DNA of 5,652 nt from Candidatus Woesearchaeota archaeon (GTDB taxonomy: Archaea; Nanobdellota; Nanobdellia; Woesearchaeales; GW2011-AR9). Positions 1-4,486 of this stretch are shown piece after piece. The notes beneath the pieces were generated by a model. It was not told where the DNA came from. It did not search any database and worked only from the letters and a program-made list of their open reading frames with translations. How positions within the stretch are numbered: the first letter of the stretch is position 1; every line of letters starts with the position of its first letter. The stretch spans positions 1-5,652 of the forward strand of contig JACOZM010000074.1 of NCBI GenBank assembly GCA_016181345.1. The letters run 5' to 3'. Position numbers and translations under genes: made by a program.

Positions 1-48
1 CTCTGTTCCTTCCGGATACTCTTCTCCGCACTTTTCACATTTTGCCAT
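1..48 (-). CDS. Small zinc-ribbon protein, N-terminal fragment (cut by window edge)
   Basis: Reading leftwards from the ATG at 48-46, the frame gives MAKCEKCGEEYPEGTE and runs off the window. A CxxC pair (C4, C7) three residues after the start, within a charged sequence, is typical of the first knuckle of a zinc ribbon. The second CxxC would lie outside the window. The start is well supported: a GGAGGT Shine-Dalgarno sequence at 61-56 sits 7 bases before the ATG. The gene is divergent from the Lrp-like regulator, with about 187 bases between the two starts. The function cannot be named from 16 residues. Small stand-alone zinc ribbons are common in archaea, and this could also be the N-terminus of a larger protein. 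Confidence 0.7.
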   Translation of the reverse strand, partial: MAKCEKCGEEYPEGTE

Positions 49-55
49 GGTAGTT

Positions 56-61
56 ACCTCC
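56..61 (-). promoter_or_regulatory. Shine-Dalgarno of the zinc-ribbon gene
   Basis: GGAGGT on the minus strand, 7 bases before the ATG at 48. It fixes the start of the truncated gene and shows that this organism uses classical Shine-Dalgarno initiation for some genes. Confidence 0.75.
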
Positions 62-120
62 ATATTTGATTATCATAAATAAGCCGATGAATAAAGTAAA
101 CCAGCTAAAAATAATAAAGA

Positions 121-140
121 CTAAAAAAAGAGTATAAAAA
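121..140 (+). promoter_or_regulatory. Archaeal promoter (purine-rich BRE plus TATA box) for the Lrp-like gene
   Basis: TATAAAAA begins at 133 and is preceded by an A/G-rich stretch (AAAAAAAGAG) that fits a BRE. Archaeal start sites normally lie about 25-27 bases past the TATA centre, which predicts transcription from roughly 160-163. That leaves a leader of about 75 bases before the ATG at 236. A palindromic AACGTT at 150-155 lies between the TATA box and the predicted start and could be an operator, but this is only suggestive. Confidence 0.5.
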
Positions 141-235
141 TGATATATTAACGTTCCTCACTGAAAAAGAAAATTTTAGAAGATTTTTTTGCGGAATCAG
201 AAAAATACTTAAAAGAAGATGAAATAGAAGGGATT

Positions 236-703
236 ATGGAACAAAAAAAAAGAGTAGATAAAAAAGATTTTCTTATTTTAAAAACCTTGGATAAGGATGT
301 CAGAATTTCCATTGCTACGATTGCGCAACAGCTGAACGTTACAGAAAACACAATTCGTTATAGAATAGAACGATTAAGAACAAAAGGATTTCTTAAAGGA
401 TATTCATTAAAACTTTCTCCATCACACTTCGGAAAAACCATTCAAGTCCTATTGTCTGTCAATGTTAAGCCGGAATCATTGTCATCATCACTTAAAAGGT
501 TATCAGGTTATAATGAATTTACTAAAGTATACCGCTCTTCAGGAAAATATTCTATAGTCTGCATTGGATTCTTTAACGATAACGAACACTTGGAAGAATT
601 TTTGAACAAAAAGATGCTCCTCGAAATTCCCGTAACGGAGTGGGCTGAGCACATTATTCTTAAGAGATATAAGAACGATGAGTTTAACATAGAGATGATT
701 TAA
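236..703 (+). CDS. Lrp/AsnC family transcriptional regulator
   Basis: A 155-residue protein with the standard two-domain plan of this family. Residues 7-60 form the N-terminal winged helix-turn-helix: a helix DFLILKTLDKD, a scanning helix around IATIAQQLN (26-34), then the recognition helix TENTIRYRIERL (36-47), followed by the wing at GFLKGYSLKL. Residues about 68-145 form the RAM/dimerisation ferredoxin-like domain, with SSGKYSIVCI (101-110) at the position of the family's conserved G-x-x-D/S-x-hydrophobic strand. Such proteins bind DNA as dimers or octamers and often respond to amino acids; the ligand cannot be read here. The ATG at 236 puts the HTH at the usual distance from the N-terminus and has a weak GAAGGG three bases upstream. 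The same frame is open back to 152 with coding-like residues but no ATG, GTG or TTG. Autoregulation is typical of the family but not shown here. Confidence 0.9.
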   Translation: MEQKKRVDKKDFLILKTLDKDVRISIATIAQQLNVTENTIRYRIERLRTKGFLKGYSLKLSPSHFGKTIQVLLSVNVKPESLSSSLKRLSGYNEFTKVYRSSGKYSIVCIGFFNDNEHLEEFLNKKMLLEIPVTEWAEHIILKRYKNDEFNIEMI

Positions 704-732
704 CATATTGAAAGATTGTATATGTTACATTC

Positions 733-748
733 AGATTATTTTTAATCT
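733..748 (+). terminator. Possible AT-hairpin/U-tract terminator of the Lrp-like gene
   Basis: AGATTA (733-738) and TAATCT (743-748) are perfect inverted repeats around a T4 loop, 30 bases past the stop codon. The U-rich centre is in line with archaeal U-tract termination. It is weak because the stem is short and A/T-only. Confidence 0.3.
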
Positions 749-769
749 CATGCCTAATTTTAGTAACAG

Positions 770-811
770 AAGGCAGTATTTTTGTTAAACTAATTCTAAA
801 AATTGCCTTTT
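770..811 (+). terminator. Imperfect hairpin followed by T-rich tract
   Basis: AAGGCA (770-775) pairs with TGCCTT (804-809), and the inner TTTTT (779-783) pairs with AAAAA (798-802). The stem is followed by TTTTATTTT. This is a plausible second terminator for the upstream plus-strand gene. TGCCT at 751-755 can compete for the same AGGCA. Confidence 0.35.
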
Positions 812-831
812 ATTTTAAATAAAAATCCCAA

Positions 832-853
832 CCGCAGCAGAGCTGCGGGGTAT
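832..853. repeat. REP-like hairpin 1 with GGGGTAT tail
   Basis: CCGCAGC (832-838), loop AGA, GCTGCGG (842-848) form a perfect 7-bp GC-rich stem in an otherwise AT-rich gap. It is followed by GGGGTAT (847-853, overlapping the stem by two G). Read on the other strand it is ATACCCC followed by the hairpin. That matches the look of REP units and the hairpin ends of IS200/IS605-type elements mobilised by Y1 (HUH) transposases or RAYTs; this resemblance is from memory and not from a search. The trailing TTTTT also makes it a classical hairpin-plus-T-tract terminator for plus-strand transcripts. Confidence 0.6.
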
Positions 854-859
854 TTTTAA

Positions 860-919
860 TCTTAACTGGGAATAGAATTATATTGTTGCAGAGCAACGGG
901 GTATCAGACCCAGTTAAGA
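860..919. repeat. 11-bp inverted repeat enclosing hairpin 2
   Basis: TCTTAACTGGG (860-870) and CCCAGTTAAGA (909-919) are perfect complements. They would form a long outer stem with hairpin 2 as a side arm inside, a cruciform-like structure or a folded RNA of 60 bases. This could be the terminal inverted repeat of a miniature element or the body of a structured RNA. No transposase gene lies in the window. Confidence 0.6.
883..904. repeat. REP-like hairpin 2 with the same loop and tail
   Basis: GTTGC (885-889), loop AGA, GCAAC (893-897) form a perfect stem. TT (883-884) can extend it by wobble pairing with GG (898-899), giving 7 pairs as in hairpin 1. The loop AGA and the tail GGGGTAT (898-904) are identical to hairpin 1 although the stem sequences differ, so the two look like diverged units in direct orientation, 51 bases apart. 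Confidence 0.55.
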
Positions 920-925
920 AATGAA

Positions 926-958
926 TTTAGCACCAGAGTACCTTAGAAGGTGATTAAA
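926..958. repeat. Composite stem downstream of the exported-protein gene
   Basis: TTTA (926-929) pairs with TAAA (955-958) and CACC (931-934) with GGTG (949-952). The alternative ACCTT/AAGGT pairing (940-944 with 947-951) lies in the same piece. It is followed, in the minus-strand direction of the exported-protein gene, by the REP-like region, so it could contribute to termination. Modest support. Confidence 0.3.
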
Positions 959-985
959 GACAAAATCAAAAAGAACTGTTATTCT
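952..985 (-). terminator. Possible U-rich terminator of the exported-protein gene
   Basis: On the minus strand, starting about 30 bases past the stop, the RNA carries several U runs (U5, U4 and U3, the complements of AAAAA, AAAA and AAA at 952-975). Archaeal termination often needs only such tracts. Weak because the runs are short and interrupted. Confidence 0.25.
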
Positions 986-1013
986 TCTTAGATAAAGTAA
1001 AGAACTAGAGTCA

Positions 1014-1997
1014 TTAATACCACACATCACATAAGGGACTTCCTCTAGCAATCAGTTCTCCTGTTGGTAAAATACCGCTTAGCTTTAGTTCCAGGAGAGT
1101 CTTATCACATTGATTATTGATGGTAACCCGAAATGCTTTAACTTTATATGTAGGCACGCTACCTGATGCTCCTAAACCTGACGTTGTCAATCCACACTGA
1201 TCACTCATCACTTCATAACTACTCCACCATTTTTCTTGGGTATAGCTACTCACCTGACACCCACTATCAGTAAAGTCCATACTCATATCTTCACCCACAA
1301 TAGGTGCAACACAAGTTGCTTGTATATCAGCTGGTAAATGACTCACATATCCTAAATAAACATCAACAGAATAGCTTTGAGGAACACTAAAAACGCTATT
1401 CTGAGTTGGTTCTATTGCAGATATAGCTAATAGTGTATTAATATTATCTGAATTATACCATATATTTGCAGAACTAGCAAAAGTATTACCATTAAGTTGT
1501 TCTATTCTCATTTTACTTGTACTTACTTTAACTTTATTTGTATTATCAGTTACAAAAACAGCAACAACTTGATTTCGCCAATGTTGATCACCAGCATTAA
1601 AAAAATGAGGAGCGCCCGTTAAAGTAGAAGGTAAATCATTTGTAATTTTTAATCTTCTTCCAGAAGGAGTAGTTGTCGTTATTCCTATTTTATCACGAGC
1701 AATTGAGTAAAATAACTCTTTGTGACGTTTCTTAAAATCAGAAATAGTACATGTTTGCGAAGTAGATATAGTTATCGCTTCGCCTACGAAGTTAGAATTG
1801 TCATTCTCAGAATCTTGCGAAGAGAGCCCATTAATCCCCGCTGTGTCCTGAAACCCAGTACGATTAAAATTACTTGCTAAAATAACTATTCCTACTATAA
1901 CAATAATTGCCAGTATACCAATATAAGCAAAACGAGAATTAGCTTTAAATTTATTCCTTTTTGAATGTTTTTTAGACTGATTTATTTTAGACTTCAT
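1014..1997 (-). CDS. Membrane-anchored exported protein, six cysteines, function unknown
   Basis: A 327-residue protein with a strongly basic N-terminus (nine Lys/Arg in the first 22 residues), one hydrophobic helix at about 23-42 (FAYIGILAIIVIVGIVILAS), then a linker rich in Ser, Asn and Asp (43-72), then a large polar domain. Positive-inside topology predicts the C-terminal domain outside the cell. That domain has exactly six cysteines (C83, C229, C247, C268, C297, C323), five of them in the last 100 residues, which suggests disulfides. It is rich in Thr, Ser and Val beta-type segments. One Asn-x-Thr sequon (N45) follows the membrane helix. I do not recognise a family. A pilin/archaellin-like signal was considered, but no clear class III cleavage site is seen. 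The start ATG has AAAGG six bases upstream and a TATA box at about 2031-2039, giving a short leader. It is transcribed in the same direction as rtcB but separated by 106 bases and a U8 tract, so probably independently. Confidence 0.8.
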   Translation of the reverse strand: MKSKINQSKKHSKRNKFKANSRFAYIGILAIIVIVGIVILASNFNRTGFQDTAGINGLSSQDSENDNSNFVGEAITISTSQTCTISDFKKRHKELFYSIARDKIGITTTTPSGRRLKITNDLPSTLTGAPHFFNAGDQHWRNQVVAVFVTDNTNKVKVSTSKMRIEQLNGNTFASSANIWYNSDNINTLLAISAIEPTQNSVFSVPQSYSVDVYLGYVSHLPADIQATCVAPIVGEDMSMDFTDSGCQVSSYTQEKWWSSYEVMSDQCGLTTSGLGASGSVPTYKVKAFRVTINNQCDKTLLELKLSGILPTGELIARGSPLCDVWY

Positions 1998-2003
1998 GAT
2001 ATA

Positions 2004-2039
2004 CCTTTTTATTTCCTAAAAGAGTTTTTAATATAAAAA
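2004..2039 (-). promoter_or_regulatory. Promoter and ribosome binding site of the exported-protein gene
   Basis: On the minus strand, TTTTTATAT (2039-2031) is a good archaeal TATA box. It predicts initiation near 2009, about 12 bases before the ATG at 1997. AAAGG (2008-2004) lies six bases before the ATG, right at the predicted RNA end. Confidence 0.45.
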
Positions 2040-2083
2040 GATATGTAATTTCTTTAAAGTAACGATTAGTTAAACAAACAGAT

Positions 2084-2096
2084 ATAAAAAAAATAC
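2084..2096 (-). terminator. U-tract terminator of rtcB
   Basis: Eleven bases after the rtcB stop codon, the minus strand reads GGTATTTTTTTTAT, with eight uninterrupted T (complement of 2086-2093). Such U tracts are sufficient for termination by archaeal RNA polymerase. It separates rtcB from the exported-protein gene downstream. Confidence 0.5.
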
Positions 2097-2103
2097 CTTA
2101 AAA

Positions 2104-3594
2104 TTACCCCTTCACATTTCCTATCGGCTTTAACGCCACTACTTTCTTAGTTATTCCCGCTAAAGCTAAGGATTCGACAACTACATCAACATCTTTATAT
2201 GCTCGTCCTGCTTCTTCTGCCAATCCCGCCATCGTTACTCCATGGACATAAATCCCTTTTTTCTCCATATCCTTCTGAAGCTCATCTCCCCGAACTAATC
2301 TCTTCGCAGCAGCCCTTGACATTGTCCTTCCTGCTCCATGAGCTGTAGAAGAAAAAGTCTCATCAGCTTTATCTGTACCTAATAACAACCAGCTTCCCGT
2401 TTCCATTGAGCCCCCTAAAATAATAGGCTGTCCGATAGCTTGATATTCTTTAGGTAAATCCTTAGCTCGAGCAGGACCAAATGCCCTAGTTGACCCTTTT
2501 CTATGCACAAGAAGCTCTTTTTCTTTTCCATCGATAATATACTTCTCTAACTTCGCAATATTGTGTGCTACATCGTAAATTAATTTAATACCTAATTCAT
2601 CTTGTGTTTTACCAAAAACTTTAGCAAATACTTCTCTAATTCGATGAGTAATAACCTGACGATTTGCAAAGGCCATATTTGCTGCGCAGGCCATCGCTTT
2701 ATAGTAATCCTGTCCTTCTGGAGAAGTAAAAGGAGCGCAGGCTAATTCCTGATCTAAGATTTTAATCCCATACTTGGGCATAACATCAAGAAATTTTCGT
2801 AAATAATCTGTACCAATCTGATGACCCATTCCTCGACTGCCGCAATGGACCATAACAACAATCTGCCCTTCTCCAGTAATTCCCATAATTTTTGCTGCTT
2901 TTTTATCATAAATATTTTCTTCCTTCACTTCTTGAATTTCGAGATAATGATTTCCGCTTCCTAACGTTCCTATCTGATCGAAACCGCGTTTAACCGCCTT
3001 TTCAGATACTGCTTGAGGATCTGCTCCTGGAATTTTTCCATGATCTTCTATATGTAAAATATCATCTTCCGTAGCATAGCCTTTCTTTACACACCATTGG
3101 GCTCCCTCTTTCATCACGTTAGCAAATTCTTCCTTAGTTATTTTCACAAATCCTTTGCATCCAACTCCGGCTGGAACAGCTTTATAGAGTTCATCCACTA
3201 ATTCTTTAATTTTTGGCTTGACTTCTTTAACAGTTAAATTTGTTGTCATCAGCCTCATTCCACAATTGATATCAAACCCTATTCCACCTGGAGAAATAAC
3301 ACCACCATTCTTAACATCAAATGCAGCCACTCCGCCTATTGGAAACCCATAACCCCAATGTCCGTCTGGCATACAATAAGCATATTTAACGATTCCCGGC
3401 AATGTTGCAACATTAGAAATTTGATTAAAAACCCCTCGATCCATGGAGTCAATAAGCTCTTTAGCAGCAATAATTCTTGCAGGAACCCTCATACCTTCTT
3501 TATACTCTTTTGGCAGCTCCCAAACAGCTGTATCTATCTGTTTTAATTCTTTTGGCGGACCTGTTAATTGCCTATCTGTTGATTCTTCTTCCAT
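2104..3594 (-). CDS. rtcB: RNA-splicing ligase RtcB (tRNA-splicing ligase)
   Basis: RtcB joins RNA ends carrying 2',3'-cyclic phosphate or 3'-phosphate to 5'-OH, using GTP and Mn2+ via a guanylylated histidine. In archaea it seals tRNA exons after intron removal and can repair cut RNA. All catalytic elements are present in this 496-residue protein: D108 and C111 in GIGFDINCGMRL, H216 in GSGNHYLEIQE, H250 in VMVHCGSRGMGHQ, H344 in YDVAHNIAKLEKY, and H419 in STAHGAGR. H419 corresponds to the guanylylated histidine (H404 of the Pyrococcus horikoshii enzyme, offset about 15). The glycine-rich GGSMETGSWLLLGTD (394-408) and the C-terminal PIGNVKG ending in Lys are also typical. The length matches the intein-free archaeal enzyme (about 480) plus a short charged N-terminal extension. 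The start ATG has GAGG 10 bases upstream, and the next in-frame Met (36) would cut into the conserved domain. The activator archease is not encoded nearby. Divergent from the kinase-like gene. Confidence 0.98.
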   Translation of the reverse strand: MEEESTDRQLTGPPKELKQIDTAVWELPKEYKEGMRVPARIIAAKELIDSMDRGVFNQISNVATLPGIVKYAYCMPDGHWGYGFPIGGVAAFDVKNGGVISPGGIGFDINCGMRLMTTNLTVKEVKPKIKELVDELYKAVPAGVGCKGFVKITKEEFANVMKEGAQWCVKKGYATEDDILHIEDHGKIPGADPQAVSEKAVKRGFDQIGTLGSGNHYLEIQEVKEENIYDKKAAKIMGITGEGQIVVMVHCGSRGMGHQIGTDYLRKFLDVMPKYGIKILDQELACAPFTSPEGQDYYKAMACAANMAFANRQVITHRIREVFAKVFGKTQDELGIKLIYDVAHNIAKLEKYIIDGKEKELLVHRKGSTRAFGPARAKDLPKEYQAIGQPIILGGSMETGSWLLLGTDKADETFSSTAHGAGRTMSRAAAKRLVRGDELQKDMEKKGIYVHGVTMAGLAEEAGRAYKDVDVVVESLALAGITKKVVALKPIGNVKG

Positions 3595-3604
3595 AAATAT
3601 TAAG

Positions 3605-3650
3605 CCTCATAACTATACATCATTTGCCTACGACGAGCCCCTTTTATTAA
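3605..3650 (-). promoter_or_regulatory. rtcB: Promoter and Shine-Dalgarno of rtcB
   Basis: On the minus strand, TTAATAAAAG (3650-3641) follows a GGGGAAAAG purine stretch that fits a BRE/TATA pair. It predicts initiation around 3620, and GAGG (3608-3605) then lies 10 bases before the ATG. An alternative TATA (TTTTATAA) lies further upstream at about 3684-3677, within the box also used by the opposite gene. Confidence 0.4.
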
Positions 3651-3659
3651 CTTTTCCCC

Positions 3660-3685
3660 AATTCTTCCACAATTCTTATAAAATA
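3660..3685 (+). promoter_or_regulatory. TATA box of the polyprenol/phytol-kinase-like gene, with upstream direct repeat
   Basis: TATAAAATA (3677-3685) is centred about 26 bases before 3707, predicting a leader of only about 10 bases before the ATG at 3717; no Shine-Dalgarno is seen. The core CTTATAAAATAAG (3675-3687) is nearly palindromic, so it could recruit TBP in either direction. AATTCTT occurs twice just upstream (3660-3666 and 3671-3677) with an 11-base period, about one helical turn, a possible operator. Confidence 0.45.
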
Positions 3686-3716
3686 AGCTCAAAAAAAGAG
3701 CCTAAAGAAAAGCACA

Positions 3717-4313
3717 ATGCTCACTCAACGAGAAATTTACCGGCAAATCTTACATATCATCATCGGACTAGCCGTTACTCTATTATATTATTATGATATC
3801 ATTTCTCCTTTAGCTGTCTTACTGGGAGTTATCATCGGAATTCTTTCCAGCCTAATGAGCAAAAGAACAAAACTCCCTGGATTTAACTTTTTCCTAAAAC
3901 ATTTTGAGCGTCCAGAACAAGCGGAAAAATTTCCGGGAAAAGGGCTTATTTTTTTCTTTATTGGAATGCTATTGGTCATTCAGCTCTTTGAAAAAGACAT
4001 TGCCACAGCAGCATTAATGATCTTAACCTTTGGTGATTCTCTCAGCCATTTAGTTGGCGAGAGATTTGGACAAATAAAAAACATTTTTAATGGCCACAGC
4101 AAGAAGCTTTTCGAAGGAACGGTAGCAGGGACGATCTTCGGCTTTCTAGGTGCTGCCTTTTTCGTCAGCATCCCTGAAGCAATTGTTGCCAGTTTCTGCG
4201 CCATGGTTGCTGAAGTAATAAAAATTGATTTTAACGATCATACTTTAGATGACAATCTTGTTGTTCCTTTGGTTGCGGGAACGGTCATATTTCTCATGAG
4301 AATGTATTTATAA
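3717..4313 (+). CDS. Dolichol/phytol kinase-like integral membrane CTP-dependent kinase (SEC59/VTE5/DGK1 family)
   Basis: A 198-residue polytopic membrane protein with six or seven predicted helices (about 11-26, 29-46, 77-92, 95-112, 133-150, 154-169, 181-196). Family signatures occur in order: RQILHIIIG (R9, H13, G17) near the N-terminus; FPGKG (72-76); TFGDSLSHLVGERFG (104-118), equivalent to the conserved GD-x-x-A-x-x-x-G-x-x-FG; KKLFEGTVAG (129-138), equivalent to K-S-x-EG; and DDN at 178-180. The family transfers the gamma-phosphate of CTP to long-chain lipid alcohols (dolichol, phytol, geranylgeraniol) or diacylglycerol. In an archaeon the likely substrate is an isoprenoid alcohol, for glycan carrier lipid or isoprenoid salvage. 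The exact substrate cannot be read. The short leader without a Shine-Dalgarno suggests near-leaderless translation. Divergent from rtcB. Confidence 0.85.
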   Translation: MLTQREIYRQILHIIIGLAVTLLYYYDIISPLAVLLGVIIGILSSLMSKRTKLPGFNFFLKHFERPEQAEKFPGKGLIFFFIGMLLVIQLFEKDIATAALMILTFGDSLSHLVGERFGQIKNIFNGHSKKLFEGTVAGTIFGFLGAAFFVSIPEAIVASFCAMVAEVIKIDFNDHTLDDNLVVPLVAGTVIFLMRMYL

Positions 4314-4392
4314 TTACCAATCAAGATATTCTCCTTATTTCACTACCATAATCCTTTTAAACTTCAAAACAATCCAATAAAACTAAAATAAA

Positions 4393-4397
4393 GGAGG
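4393..4397 (+). promoter_or_regulatory. Strong but displaced Shine-Dalgarno (GGAGG)
   Basis: The best ribosome binding site near the acidic-protein gene lies 72 bases before its ATG, far outside working distance. It sits 11 bases before a GTG at 4409 that opens a short leader frame. If the repeat-flanked segment that follows is removed, this GGAGG falls 8 bases before the ATG. Confidence 0.7.
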
Positions 4398-4399
4398 AT

Positions 4400-4471
4400 A
4401 AGTTTATAGTGGCACTAAGCAAAACTTGTTTTGCGCAGGTGGCACGTTTGATTAAACTTTACAAAGTTTAT
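4400..4471. mobile_element. Putative tiny structured insertion flanked by 8-bp direct repeats
   Basis: AAGTTTAT occurs at 4400-4407, right after the Shine-Dalgarno, and again at 4464-4471, overlapping the start codon. The 56 bases between them carry a perfect hairpin (GCAAAACTTGTTTTGC, 4419-4434), a GTGGCAC direct repeat (4409-4415 and 4439-4445) and half of a second hairpin (4453-4459) whose other half is the right AAGTTTA copy (4464-4470). Deleting one repeat and the insert yields a normal GGAGG, eight bases, ATG arrangement. This is what a target-site duplication around a small insertion looks like. It is an inference: an eight-base AT-rich repeat could also be chance or replication slippage, and no family is recognised. 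Confidence 0.4.
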
Positions 4472-4486
4472 GGCAAAACAAACTAA
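4409..4486 (+). CDS. Possible 25-residue leader peptide overlapping the acidic-protein gene
   Basis: A GTG at 4409 lies 11 bases after GGAGG and opens a frame reading MALSKTCFAQVARLIKLYKV and five more residues to a TAA at 4484-4486. It ends 17 bases inside the acidic-protein gene, in another frame. That gene has no Shine-Dalgarno of its own, so translation of this leader could open the start-codon hairpin and couple initiation by termination and re-start. The peptide is basic and not recognised. It may equally be a chance by-product of the insertion-like segment. Confidence 0.25.
   Translation: MALSKTCFAQVARLIKLYKVYGKTN

Larger units (their letters stand above)
704..1013. other. Gene-free stretch rich in inverted repeats
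   Basis: This 310-base gap between two convergent genes holds no convincing reading frame. It contains an AT hairpin right after the lrp-like stop, a TGCCT/AGGCA/TGCCT trio that can pair two ways (751-755, 771-775, 804-808), two REP-like hairpins with an enclosing inverted repeat (832-919), and a further composite stem (926-958). It is the most structure-dense non-coding part of the window. It probably serves as the terminator zone for both genes and may also be a remnant or non-autonomous unit related to IS200/IS605-type transposition. Confidence 0.6.

Noticed and set aside
140..160. TAA at 149-151 read through or recoded so that the Lrp-like protein starts at the ATG at 140
   Set aside because: TAA serves as a normal stop for several genes here, including rtcB and the acetyltransferase, so recoding is not credible.
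148..351. Open frame on the minus strand over the Lrp-like gene start
   Set aside because: Serine/phenylalanine-rich shadow of A/G-rich coding DNA; it overlaps the real HTH region and has no recognisable domain.
508..690. Minus-strand open frame inside the Lrp-like gene
   Set aside because: Lies wholly antisense to the conserved RAM domain; composition is that of a shadow frame.
832..919. CRISPR array
   Set aside because: Only two short hairpins with different stem sequences; no repeat of 24 bases or more, no regular spacers and no cas genes.
1014..1997. Type IV pilin/archaellin-like protein
   Set aside because: The basic N-terminus and hydrophobic helix fit superficially, but there is no convincing class III peptidase site directly before the helix, and the protein is long with many C-terminal cysteines.
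2104..3594. Intein in RtcB, as in some archaeal homologues
   Set aside because: The protein is uninterrupted at 496 residues, and catalytic motif spacing matches the mature enzyme with an offset of 13-16 throughout.
3358..3796. Plus-strand open frames across the rtcB start and the intergenic region
   Set aside because: Antisense to conserved RtcB residues and overlapping the start of the kinase-like gene; no domain is visible.
3791..4204. Two minus-strand open frames inside the kinase-like gene
   Set aside because: Antisense to a well-conserved membrane enzyme, with no ribosome binding site or recognisable sequence.
4409..4469. tRNA or tRNA fragment in the leader of the acidic-protein gene
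   Set aside because: The hairpins do not form a cloverleaf, and no T-loop consensus (GTTCAANNC type) is present.
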